Position numbers and translations under genes: made by a program. Shown here piece by piece: positions 11,491-25,000 of a stretch of DNA of 64,000 nt (the first letter of the stretch is position 1; every line of letters begins with the position of its first letter). Origin of the DNA: Gibbula magus (taxonomy: Eukaryota > Mollusca > Gastropoda > Trochida > Trochidae); NCBI GenBank assembly GCA_936450465.1, contig OW388303.1, positions 3,679,693 through 3,743,692 on the forward strand, read 5' to 3'. The notes beneath the pieces were generated by a model, which had not been told where the DNA came from, made no database searches, and was given only the letters and a program-made list of their open reading frames with translations.

Positions 11491-12945
11491 GTTTTATGAC
11501 TGTGTGTTCAGCAACGGTGAACGCTGATATCTTCTTCTTTTATGTCTTATTTCGTCTTGAGTAATAACATGTTTTTCGTTGACATTTGTCTTTTGATGAT
11601 TTTGTCTGATGACCAGCTGATCGCCAAACGGAGCGAGTGACCGGTGTTGAATGAAACTGGAACCGATGTTGACAAACAATGCCACAATTTGTTCGGTTGT
11701 CGTTAATGATGTTAAATGTGCTTATTTGCTAATATTTAGTGCTTCATTGACATAAATACATACATAGATCATCTGGAAACATATATTTCATTGCATATTG
11801 TTTATTTATAGTTGTTTAGTGTTGATGACGTGAATTTCTTGTCAGTTTGAATGCCGTCAATTCAGACATGCGCAGAAGTGATTATGTGTGCCTAGACTAT
11901 ACCCTTAAAGGGGTCCAAATGAAATGAAATTCACAAATCCTTGTCTCCATCCATCAAATATCATATTCCCTAAAATTTGAGCTTTCTAGCATTACTGGTG
12001 TTTGAAAAGAAGTTGCTTAAAGTGGACACCTGCCACACCCATATATGAGGGGGGATCAAGACCAGTGCACTCCTGCATTCAGTGCAAGATACTGGTACTG
12101 GTGTTCCAATCCCTCTACAACAAGTGTTTGCCACTAACATGGCAATGTCCCCCGCCAGTGACATTGAGTTAGTAAGACAAATCATTGGAGCTACTTTATA
12201 TATTGCATTACTGGTAAAAAATGCCATGATGATCAGCATATTTTAAGACTTTAGGTGCTTGGGTTCATGATATATCGTGTTGAAAGTGGTCAAAGCTTTG
12301 TGATGACCTTGAAAATAAGTTCAAGGTCACCAAAATGTACTGGTGTGTGTGTCATCCCCCAATGTAGGCTGACACCAAATTTGAAGACTTTGGATGCAAC
12401 ACTTCATGAGATATCGCGTAAACAAGTAATGTGACGTACATACGTACAGCAGAACAAACATTGTCAACTTTTAAATCTTGGCCCAAAACATAATATTTAA
12501 TGTGGCATTTGAGTGACTCAGTTACTTCAGCCACAAAGGCTTTTGAGCAGCTTACACTGGATACTAGCTCTTTACAAATGTTTGTATGTATGTATTAAAG
12601 TCTCCATGTAACAAAGATGTTATTCTGGAATTTTTAGATTCCTATGTTAACTGATTTTGGAAAAGTCATCTTAAGGTTTCACCAATAATGCGTGCCACAT
12701 CTATATCTGAATTTGGGGTTAGGGTGAAGAGCAAATGAACAAACTTTGAACCCTAAGGTAAAAGGTACCTACCAATGGAAATTCAGCTTTCAGGGTGTTC
12801 TGGAGAAGTAAAAAATGGCCCATGCGATAAGCCCATCTTGCCTTTCAGGCCTGATGAGGTAAACAATTGAATGACTGCCAATACCATAAGCCCATCTGGC
12901 ATTATAGACTTGATGAGCTTAAAATAATTGTAAAAGACATGCTCA
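11491..12945. repeat. Intronic or downstream DNA with the ~150-bp dispersed repeat
   Basis: 12120-12450 is similar to the array at 26010-26990. It shares GTGTTTGCCA(C/T)TAACATGG with CAATGTCCCCCGC, TTCAAGGTCACCAAAAT, CCCAATGTAGGCTGACACC and GAGATATCGCG. These are one to two diverged copies of the same unit. The flanking parts (11491-12000 and 12540-12946) show nothing recognisable. Confidence 0.6.
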
Positions 12946-12946
12946 C

Positions 12947-13056
12947 CTCCTCTGAGATATGGTTACAGCGATCTATCAGAGTTTTCCGTAGCTTGTGTGA
13001 GCATTCTCCTTTGACTTCTGGACCAGTCTCATTCCCAAGTACAAAGTGGGTGAACT
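12947..13056 (-). CDS. FHIP2: FHIP2 exon 10 (residues 371-407), last exon found
   Basis: Acceptor TTGGCAG, donor GTGAGC. It joins exon 9 in phase to give [15 protein letters not shown] and [16 protein letters not shown], aligning with FFILGEQREPE and RHRLIEHCDHISDE of FHIP2A. Its intact donor implies further exons, none of which I could find at lower coordinates. Confidence 0.9.
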
Positions 13057-16000
13057 CTGCCAACAGATTACAAGAACTGCAACATGCTGTATTGTATCCA
13101 TGCTCATATAGTCAATGGAGAGTGGTAGAGAGACAGAAATACAGGTACCAAAGTCTTGGTCCAGTACATTTGGAATAGAGTCTTATCAGGGGTGAAAAAG
13201 CTTTCAGTGTCAGTAAGTCATGGATTTAGAGCAGTTTGTTCCTCCAAATCACAGAGGCAGGGCCCTTATTCTCGAAACGTTTGTAGCACTAAGAATTCTG
13301 AACTTTGATCGTAACCCATTTGTTAATAATGGGCTTAATAGTGGAGTCCCTTAGTGTCAAAATTGAAAAAAATTGGCTTAAAGTATGAAACTTGGCATGA
13401 ATGATCATTAGGCATGTAGATATTCATTTTGCCTAGGATCCAAATTTTTGGACCGCGGGAACCTGGTCACGTGACCTAAAATCCAAAGTGGCCGCCAAAT
13501 TTTCGTGAAAATCAGTTCTAAGCTAAATAAATAATTATATGCATGAATTTACTCAGATTTTTTATATATTTTAAATGAATGTCTACAGAATACATGTACT
13601 TAAACATACAAAATCCCTTATTTGGTTTATTTTATTGCATATTTTGTAGTTAATAGTCAAAATTTAAGTTTAAAAAAAATTTTGGTTGAAGTTTTTAATT
13701 GTTTCTTTTTTCACTTTGTCTGATCTATACACCTGCATGTTGGACATGCTGATACACAATGTTGGATATACAAAGTTTGTTTATACAATATCTAATATGT
13801 ATTTATTTAATATCTACAGTTATTTTCCCATGTTTAAATTTGAAAGTCAACACCTGAATTAATTTGCTTTGCCTCAATTACCTAAAATCCAAAATGGCAG
13901 TCAATTTTCCATTAGTTAAAATAATATAAATCAATATTATTATATTATTCCATAATAAATAATTCAATACATTTAGTTAAGACACCCTTTCAATATTAAA
14001 TTAATATGTACATATCAAATAAATAAAATATTGCTTTTACAATGTCTAGTTTGTGACAATTTTCACTATTTAAGTGCATATGGTGCATATTTGTTGAAAT
14101 GTTTAGGTTTTTTTTATTAGAATTTTGGCTGAGATTTTAGGGTTCTACTTCGAAGGATTGATGCAAATTATTGTATTTGGGTCATGTTGATATAAAATTT
14201 GAAATGTTACACGTTTAGTATTTGCAGAAACGGTAGGCCTAAAATTCTAAAACTTAGATTTATAGTCAACACCTTTGTATTGTTTCCATAGCAACATGTG
14301 ATTTGGTATGAAGACAACTGAGCACCGACATGATATTTTATTTTAAGGTTATCATCATTATGTCAGATGTCATATATAAGAATTGTGAATTGTTCAATTA
14401 AATAAAACTGGAAAGGTAAGGGTCTGTCATGGTAATGGTAAAGGCCAAGCACACATGTACAAATAAACGCTTAAAGAAACATTGAGTATATTGTCGGAGT
14501 CATATATGCCAAACGTTATCAATAGTCATTTAATAGTCAAATGTCATTTAGATATTTGTATTAAGAAGTAAGTACTGACATTTGCTGAAAATCATTTTAA
14601 TGCTAACCAGTTCTGTACAGTGACAATATAAATGTGAACACATGTGATTGACAACCAGACATTGTATGTCGACTGGTGCGCACCAATTAGTCAAACGTAA
14701 TTTTGGCAACTTTTCTATAGCAGGTACAAAGACAAACGTCGGTTGATACTGGTCAATAGTAACTGGTATACATTTACAGTGCTTTTTCGCTCTCGAATGC
14801 TCTGACGATTGACATGAGAACGTGCCCATTTTTTAAAGACACATCTCTTCAAAACCATTAACCAGATTGTCAATTACTTTTCATCCTTGTACAGCGTTCT
14901 GAGCAGAAAACATATAGATAAAGCGCTATATAAAACTTATTTATTATTTAACAATAATTGGAACCTGTAATTTAATCTTTTGAACAGGTTCACGGTTTGT
15001 GCTTAATTTTCATTAAATTTGGTATTTGGGAATGAATGACAGAGGATTGCAATAATGTAACATCAATAAGATTTGGTCTGAGCAGATTTTTTATAGATGT
15101 TTATAACATTTTCTCTGTATGTAAATATATAGTTTATGCCATTCACATTGCTAAGCTTACAAATATTGAAGAAAACACATCTTCTTTATTGTGAATATAC
15201 ACATTGTTTCAGAGTGTATGCTTACTTCTTCAACAGATGGTTCACATCTGTTTAGAATAAAACGGTTGTTCTCCAGAAATTTTGCTTTCTGAAAACATTA
15301 ATAAACTACTGATATTAATTGAAAAGTTATCACATAAGAGCTATATTAGACATCTATCTAAACACTGTACTTGTACGTGTGTTTATGTACAGCAGACAGT
15401 CTCTGAACATATCACTTAACTACTTTAGAATAGGTCTAGCGACTTTGAAAAGGACATGGCTTGTATATTGCCTAAAACGAATTAATATGTTCTTCCTTTA
15501 AATCGATCCATTTATTCGAGAGTTTTTTCACTTCACCAATTATATCTACCGTATATGCGCTCATAACAACTGCGGTTTGATTTCAGGTAGAACATGTAAC
15601 AAGTTCGAGTTATGCTGCAGAGGCCCTAATCAATCTCATACTCCTTCTCTATTCGAGAGAAAATAAAGTGTCACCGAATTGTACCAATTTTAATGTTTAA
15701 GATTTTAACTATGTTTTAGGGCCAAATATACTTTTTGCAAAGGCCGTTGTCAATAATATTGTCTAAAAACTTTTATAATTTTCGACTTCTTCATAAGCCT
15801 CAGCTGCTTCACACCCTAAACTAGGTGTTACAGGGAACCAATCCTGAAAACTTTAAAGAACGTCTAGCAAAGAACCATAATTTGGGGAATATGATCTTTG
15901 TTGGATGTATAAATTTAAGTGCCTTACTCCTGAAAATTAGGACGTAGCAGTGGTGTACTCCTTTGATGAATATGATATTTCAATTTGATAAAATAGCTAT

Positions 16001-19000
16001 GTATGGAGGAATAAATAGGGAAAATAGAGTAATTTAGTGACAGTACATCCAAGGCTTCCAAGCATTGCATATTCACTGTAGCTCGGTAAGTTAACATCAA
16101 GATACAGACCTCATGTGTATTGTATGTAGAATGGGATGTGTTACTGGGGAGACAGGGTCACTGAGGGGGCCCCTAGGGTTGGGTGGGTTGAGAATACAAC
16201 TGATTTGTTTGCTATTCATATTTATGCAATTTTCACATAATTTTAAACAATGTATCACTTTAGATAACTTTATCAATAGGTATATCTTAGATCATAAATG
16301 TATCTTGTAATACTACAGTTGGTAACCCTAATTAGATTTGCCTAAACAATGCATTAGGGCTCTAAAATAACAATAGATAGTTGTCTCTGTAGCTAGTCAG
16401 GTATTATTGTTTGGACAGTCAATACATTTACAATTTATATTCCACATTGGTCAATATGTGTCTAAACACAAAACAATTATTCAAAACTTTTACAAACTAA
16501 GAAAGAAGTTAACAGACATGTTTTTAAGGTGTGATGTTTATTATATTGGCCTGTATCAATGAACTAGATGTGCTAATTATGTATCGCCTTTGGGGAAGGA
16601 TTTTCAATAGAGGGCTCTTATTTGGGTTACCGTACATGGTTACCGGTACTTTGATTTAAAAATAACAATATTGTCGGTAATTTCCATCCATTAATGTATG
16701 CTAATGGTGCAACCAACAGTATTACACTGGTTTAACTAAACTGTCATATATGATACTATAGATGGCCACCTCCAACGCAACATTCTTCACTAAGTACCAT
16801 CCTGAGGCCTACTTCTGGTGAAAAGAGGAACATTTTGGCACAAGTCTCCAGCCAAAGGCTACACCATTTCTTAACTTATGTCTCAGTGGGCACAGGAATT
16901 CACCCATCAGACTCGCAGATTGTCCAGCCATGAAGGGTGTCATTGTCGCTGAACTGCATTGAAAGTGGTCGACTGAGTTGTATACAGATCAAGAGTAACA
17001 ACAACACGCGCCAACACATAAAAGTGATCACACAAGTTGCTTTAGAAACATAAAAAATCAGGTGTTGACTTTCAAACATAAAATTCATAAATTAAGTGTA
17101 CATATTAAATAGATATCTTTCAGATATCGTATAAATAAACTTCTAAGGTCCCATATTGTGTATCCAACATGCAAGAATGTTCATAGATCAGACAAAGAAA
17201 AGAACAATTAAAAACTTCAACCAAAATTTTGTAAAAACTTAAATTTTGACTATTAACTACAAAATATGCAATAAATTAAACCAAATAAGGGATGTTGTAT
17301 GCTTAGGTACATGTATTCTGTAGACATTCATTTAAAATATATATAAAATCTGAGTAAATTCATGCATATAATTATTTATTTAGCTTAGAACTGATTTTCA
17401 CGAAAATTTGGCGGCCATTTTGGATTTTAGGTCACGTGACCAGGTTCCCGCGGTCCAAAAATTTGGATCCTAGGCAAAATGAATATCTACAAGCATAATG
17501 ATCATTCATGCCAAGTTTCAAACTTTAAGCCAATTTTTTTCAATTTGCCCCAAATTTGTCGCTAAGGTACTCCACTATAAGAAGTTTGTAGGGCTACAAA
17601 CGTTTCGAGAATAAGGGCCCTGGTCTGGAAGTCTCTTTTAGTTATATTTGTAGGAAAAGAGGAAAGTCGCTGTGTTTTGTTTGACTTTTTGGACAAGTTG
17701 AACGTAATGGCCTCAGCCTAAACCACTGCCCATTTATGGAAATCTCTTCCAGAAGGCAGTAGTCGGAATGGATAAATTTTAATGACTTATTTCAATGTAA
17801 TTTTTTCACATTCTCCCTCTTAAATTTTTGCTAAAAGTCACTGTCAAATCTTATATGAAAATTCTGAAAATGTATTTTCTTTATATTCCAGGATATTCAA
17901 ATCTAATTGAAGTAATTGCATGCAGGTTAGAGTAACAAAATATATCTTAACGGAGAGAAGGAAAAAGAAAAGAAGAGAATTGTAGTTTCTACGAAACATC
18001 TAAATATAGTACACTGGTGTCCACTCACCCGTTAGAAGTGTTTTTGAGCTGACAGTTTTGAGACAGCGAGTTAGGTAAGCAGTTGCCATAATGGCACCAG
18101 TTTCACACCTGAAACAAATTTATCATACAACATCACACAAAATAGAAATCTATAAATACAATGTACCAGTATGTATGGTATTGCCATGGTTCAGCATATA
18201 TCTAACATTGTTACATTTGGTTTAACCCTACCTTGAATTGTACAGATTGAGGATATAACATTTATTTGATATTGACCGAAATTAATCCAATGAAAACATC
18301 CCTGACGATTTTTTTTAATGGTCTTTTCTAACCCGTGTCAATCTTTCATTGCAATTCATTACTCACGCCAGTCCCAATCTCTTGTTATTTAAACCTTGCT
18401 ACATCTTGTTAACTTTTCCAAGCTAGTATAGCAGCTCGCTGCACATGAACTTCACAGTGTATGCTACAATGCTACAATGCTAGCACAGAGAAGTTAACAA
18501 AATGGCTTATCCAACCTACAGTGACATTCAATGATGTAACTTTATCGTTAAGTTCTGATAGTTGCTTTACAACTTGACTTGCGAGGGTAGTTGCCCAACA
18601 ATGTCATACAGTGTCCAGTAAATACATTCAAGAAACAAATACTTAAAATGATCATTCTTTCAGAAACAATTCATAATTTATTTTACACAAGACAAGCTGA
18701 CTCCATCATAGATTTGTTGGTACTGCTTCCAGTATTGCTTCCTACAGAAGACAAACAGGATATTGTGTTAACGAATAACTGATTGTGTGAGATATCCCTC
18801 TATATAGATTTCAACCTAGTGGATAATAACAAGCGACAAAAACTTCCTTTGCAATCAAATGTGGAATATAGTAGCTGTAAAACGAGTACCACAATACTAA
18901 GTGCTAAGTGAACATCATTTGCCTGTCATACAGGACCTGTTCATGGGTTAGCCTACTTTATTTTGACAACTATAAATTATCTAAAATAGAAAGATCATAT

Positions 19001-22000
19001 ACAAGTGAAAAATCATTCTATTGCAATAACAAATTCCTTTTGTCAATGTCATTTTATATAAATTCTGTTTATAAGTGATACCAATGCATGATTGAAAAAC
19101 AAAATAAGAAATTGTGAGGTCTCATCGGTTTATCATAACATTTACAAGACAACAAAACATTCCTCTAGAAATTAAACATGAATAATAACTATCAATAATC
19201 TTTATTTTCTCAATAAATCATTTAAGTAAATATATTTTTTTTTTAAATAAAATTTAATAAATCAATGAGATATAAATGGAAAATTATACAAGGCAAATCT
19301 CTATCATGACTTATGTATACAAACAAGGAAAACAAATGAACTTTAATCTCAATAAAGTAATTCTATTGCTTGTTGCATGAATTGTTGAACTTGCAAATTG
19401 TGATCAATTTCAAAATCACTGTTTCTGACTAGTACACTAACCTAATTAATGGAATCATAAATTTTGTTTTAAATTTAATAACTTTTTTTTATATAATAAA
19501 GTTTTTATAAATCAGCATAATGCCTCTGTCCTTATCATCATCTATATCATATATTTATTATGTAGCATATTGACCATGCTCTGGACGGACCAGGTTGCAC
19601 AAGAAGTACTGCATAATCGCCTCTGAATGTTTCAAGGATGTAGATGAACTTACGGTTGAAGAAGTTGGGGTTGCATCTTCCCTTTCAGAAGGTGTTCGTG
19701 TACTGCAGTTGATAAGGCACAGGCAACAAGCGGGTTGGCGATTGAGATGAGTTGGTCGCAGTAGTCCAGCCAGGACACAAATGAGATTAGCGTTCGTTTG
19801 CCGATAAACGACTGGTGATCCTCTCTCTGAGTAAACACATCCAATCTGCAACCAAATCAGATATAAAGAGATGAGGTGACTTAGGGTTTAACATTACTTC
19901 CATGAGTATGAGCCAAAATTGTGACTACACATTGCAATGTAACAAGTTTATATATATATATGCCTATGAAAACATTTGTAAATTTAAAATAATTTCTCCG
20001 AATATTAAACGATTAAATAACTTCCATGCTACCTCTATTCAATGGGTTGCTTTGATTAGCTTTTAGCACAGTACTCATTTCATCACATGAGGCATTCAAG
20101 TGCCAGGACAAATATATTTAGTTGCTAGGATAACAGTATTGACAAGAGTTATTTCCCTTTGACAAGAGTTACTTCCCTTTGAGCATAACATTTAATAATT
20201 AGAAATTTTCCATTAAAGTGGATAATATTCACAGAACTCCAACTGACAGGTGCATAAATGAAACAATGCACCAATGCCCGAGAGACATTAAATGTTTTTA
20301 CTTCAAGCCCTATTAAATACGTACCCCCATTTAGCGTCTACAGAGTCTATATCCGCAGGACTGATGACAGTTGGCAGATTGTCATACAGTTCACAGAGTC
20401 TCTCAGTCAGATGAGGGCTGAACTTAGTGTCTGCTATAATACACTTAGCAGCAGTCTCCTCCGGCAGACTGGCACACAGCATCAGACCCTCACACGCTTT
20501 GACAGATATCCTGGCATCCTGGCAATCAAAATTAATCAACTTCCTGGTATATGGAACTTAGAAAGGCAATCAAATGTGGAATATAGTAGCTGTATAACGA
20601 GTACCACAATGCTAATTTAGTTTAGCATATATGTGTAAACATATGTAGAAGCTTTAAGTGTAAGTTATATTTCAAGCCCCCAACTTTTCTCTTTGGATGA
20701 AATTGAACCTAAAATGTGTAAGTATTGTAAAACAAAACAGTATGAGATTGTTTGATTATATATATATCAATCACTGATATCCTTTAGTTCTAAAGATGCA
20801 ATGAGGCAATAAAGCCAAGACACTTTCTAAAATGCTAATTTCAATTCTAACAATCAAACTACAATATATATTACTTACTGCACTCTGAGACAGTGCGATG
20901 AGAGCGTCGACGAGACAGAACTCGAGACTAGCAGGCTGGGAGATGACAGTAGAGGGCGCTGTTACTGCTCCTGGACTCCGGGTAGACTTACCACACGCCT
21001 GTAACATGTCGTTATTACAATAAATACCAGGTAGACTTACCACACACCTGTAACATGTCGTTATTACAATAAATACCAGGTAGACTTACCACACACCTGT
21101 AACATGTCGTTATTACAATAAATACCAGGTAGACTTACCACACACCTGTAACATGTCGTTATTACAATAAATACCAGGTAGACTTACCACACGCCTGTAA
21201 CATGTCGTTATTACAATAAATACCAGGTAGACTTACCACACGCCTGTAACATGTCGTTATTACAATAAATACCAGGTAGACTTACCCCACGCATGTAACA
21301 TGTCGTTATTACAATAAATACCAGGTAGACTTACCACACGCCTGTAACATGCCCTTGTTACAATAAATACCAGGTAGACTTACCACACGCCTGTAACATG
21401 CCCTTGTTACAATAAATACCAGGGCATAACTAGAGCTGCAACAATTTGGTTCAGTGCAACAATAACACACAAGCCAGCCAGATTCAATCTTTGTTCTACA
21501 ATGTCAAAGTTTTGCTTGGTTCAATTGTAAATTCAAATTCAAGTAAAAACGACTCAAACTTTACCAGATGAAAATCTGAATTGAAGAGGATGTATAGTCT
21601 TGCGAATCTTTTATGCATGAACTTATTTTTTATATTAAAGCTGTTGCTGTTTGCATCAAAATTAATCGAAACGAATGGTTAGAATCAATACTCAAACCAA
21701 ATTGTTATCCAGAAAATCTTCCTATTCTTAATGGCTGCTATGGTTCATGAGGGACGGACGCCATTGAAAACTTTGTCATATAATTCATTTGCTTTTTCTC
21801 TTAATTCACCAGCTTAAGTTTTAAGAATGTTGCCATTTCAGAAGTCAGCTTCATCAGTCCATCATTCAATCATTGTGACATTGATTTTTTTCCGTTCATC
21901 ATACACTGTGGTAGGGCTTCCACGGGTACTCGAGTACTCGAGTACGAGTCGGGTTTAGCTGGACTCGAGTCCATTTTCTGGGACTCGAGGACTCGATAAA

Positions 22001-25000
22001 AGATCACATTAATTTCACATTAATTTTAGTCACCTTGTGCAAGTTCAACATATCGTGCCTGAAAAGATATAACAACTGCAGTTGACCCTGTATGTCGTGG
22101 CACCTGGTCGTGGTACCTGATATACTACGTAACAAGTGAACAGTGACACCAGCCTTGGTCGAATCGACTACTTTCACAGCCACAAATTTCAGTTAAAATT
22201 GTACAATGAAACCAAATAAAACATCGAATTGATGATGTCAGATGAGGTTTATACCAACAAATGTAAATAAATATGAAGCTTATATGGTCAAGTTGGTCGA
22301 TATAGTGATGTTAGAAATTAAGCTTGTGTTTATTAATTGTATGTTGGTCGATTTGACAAGCGACAGTAGACAGGTTTAATATCTAATAATGAATGTTACG
22401 CTTTTTCATAACGTAAAATAAATGTGTTCTGTTATTATTTGTTTGTGAAGTAAAAGGCAATAATCGAAATCGTATATCACTACAGAATAATGATACTGAG
22501 GATTTGAGGTGCATGTTAAATACTCCATATCAACTGTGTGGTCAAATCACCGGGGGCACAACCATTCAAAATGCGAGAATTTTGCTTGGACATAACTCAA
22601 TCCAAATATGGAAAATGAAACGGGTTACAGATCTATAGAAGGAATGTAAATCTATAACCGGTCCATTTCTTAGTAGGATTGTGAATTTGTCTACGAATTG
22701 TTGACATTGAATTAATAGTATCTTTCTAAAGCTATGTACAAGTAAGGTAATATTTTTTATTGTAAACTTTGTTTGTTTATTATGTCTTAACTATAAAGTA
22801 AGTATCTAAATCCCATTTTCTACTTTTATACTTGCTACCCTTTCATGAAATTATCACGACCATTCTTTGTTGTGGTGGCCTTAGTCTTATACACTGCAAT
22901 GATTTTCAAGATTATCGATTATGGTTTTGAATATATACATTAGATGTAAAATTCCTTCCTAACCATTCCATATATAGATTTCTTACACTTGATGTGAAAA
23001 TTAGAACAACGACACACTGTCACACATTTATTCAACGGTACCATTTTCTATCATCTGTGCTGTATGCCTTTGTCACTGAAGGAGAACATAAGTAAATATC
23101 ATTTTATTGGAATTTTCCTTCTCTGTCATCTGCATTTCTTTATCACTGAGCCAGAAAATAAGTAGCCTAAATATTATTTCATTTGAACCTGAAATGGTGT
23201 TAGATTCATCAACTGTAGTGCTGAACGTTGTATTGGTACTTTTTAATTTTGGGGACAGATGGCCATATTGTTTTGCGATATGGGTAGTACTTCGTGGTAT
23301 ATCAATGTTCCACTGTATCTATAATCTAAAACCTCAAAGACTAACAAAATATTATTGTGACATGTTGCCACTTAGCTGAAATGTATCAATTTCGAGTACT
23401 CGAGTCCGAGTCGAGTCCAACCCCTCGAGTACTCGAGTCCAATATTTTGGACCCGTGGAAGCCCTACACTGTGGATTCTGGGTATGTTTTTGTCATATAC
23501 AAATAAAGAAGCCCAAATGATTGCAGCAAAAGCTGACAGTGAATGAAATAAATCCTGTTCAATGACTTATAACCTGGTCAGTTTAGCACTGGACTGAAAG
23601 TCTTTTTCACTTTTGCACAAATAATCTAAATACATTTTTCAAAAGGATTTTCCAAAATGTTGATCACCCACCTCTTAAAGCATACACAATAATGTACAAC
23701 TGACTAAACTCAGACTACATACCTCAATGAAGAAGTTGACTAGATACGGATCTGTTTTTATCTTGGCACACACGGTACAGAGGAACTCTATCTCCTCCTT
23801 CTCTGTGGGCGCGGCTCTCACTTCACCACACGTTTTGACCATCCTCTGAAACAACACATCATCCATAGGGAGGTGAGGTGATTTGTGGTTGAATGCTACT
23901 CTCAACAGTATTTCAAGGCTGTCAGTATTATTGCAGGGAGAAGGCCTGCAGCGCAAAGGTGGCTATGCATTGTGGTGAAACCTGCCAGCATTGCCTGGAA
24001 ATAGCGAACCATGGGTGGTACTGCGCTGAAATTCAGTGTAGCATTTTACCCAAACCTTAATGCATGAAGAACAGTTCTCTACCAAAGGCAAAGTCGACAA
24101 GCCCCTGGCGGGATTCAAACTCCGGACCTCTTGATCCGAAGCCTCATCATTAGTCATGATAGTTTCAGTTGAGCGGCTATAACAGACTAGTGTATGGCCC
24201 AGCTTCCAGATTACATTGAAACAAAAATAGCAAAAGGCACATCAGCAACGCTTGCTTGATAGATGTACACAATTTCATGAAAATTTCGAATTGCTTTTGA
24301 GTTCTGCTCTGAAAAGATAGCCTTACCTTGTCTTGGGTCAAAGTAAACTTTTTTTTACATAGAAACAAGAAAACTAATACTTTCAGAAATTCTGTAATAG
24401 CAATAGTCAAAACTCATATGTACAACATTTTTCAAGTTTTGGTTGAGAATCAAATTCACTGCATTATCTCTTCCCACAGAGGTTACTCCCTTCAGATTTC
24501 CGATCATAACCTCTGTTTTACGCTTGAAATCGAGGGCAGAAAGGGAGTGTCCTGATTGGTTGAATCTAGTTGTGCAATCAGCGACGCCGTCGTAAAAGTT
24601 ACATTTGCCAATGATACGTCATAATGATAAAATAAACGTAAGACAAGCGTTTTCTCATTTAATGTGTTTATCTCGAAATACGCTTTTTGATTTTGTGAAA
24701 ACTATTGATCATGAACATGCCAATAAATAAAGAAGATCAAATCAGAGACAAATACCAAAAATATTTCATTTGTATTATATTCAAAGGACATATGCTAATG
24801 AGCAAGTAAAATGCCTAGATCTTTGAAGTCACTCAGTCGACATGGCCACTGAAAGATGAGTTTTCATTGGTGAAGAAGCAGGGATACAGTATGACATTCA
24901 GCTTTCCTCAACTAGGGGATTTTGCTTCTGCACGTAAAGCGTAATACAACAGAGTTTAGGATTGGAAATCTGAAGGGAGTAACCTCTGTGGGAAGGAACT

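Noticed and set aside
18591..18782. Plus-strand frame in FHIP2 intron 8
   Set aside because: No start context, splice sites or similarity. Translating the opposite strand also gives nothing that fits FHIP2.
19558..19851. 97-residue minus-strand frame at FHIP2 exon 8
   Set aside because: Homology and exon phase both support the other frame. The long frame ignores the GTAAGT donor at 19653.
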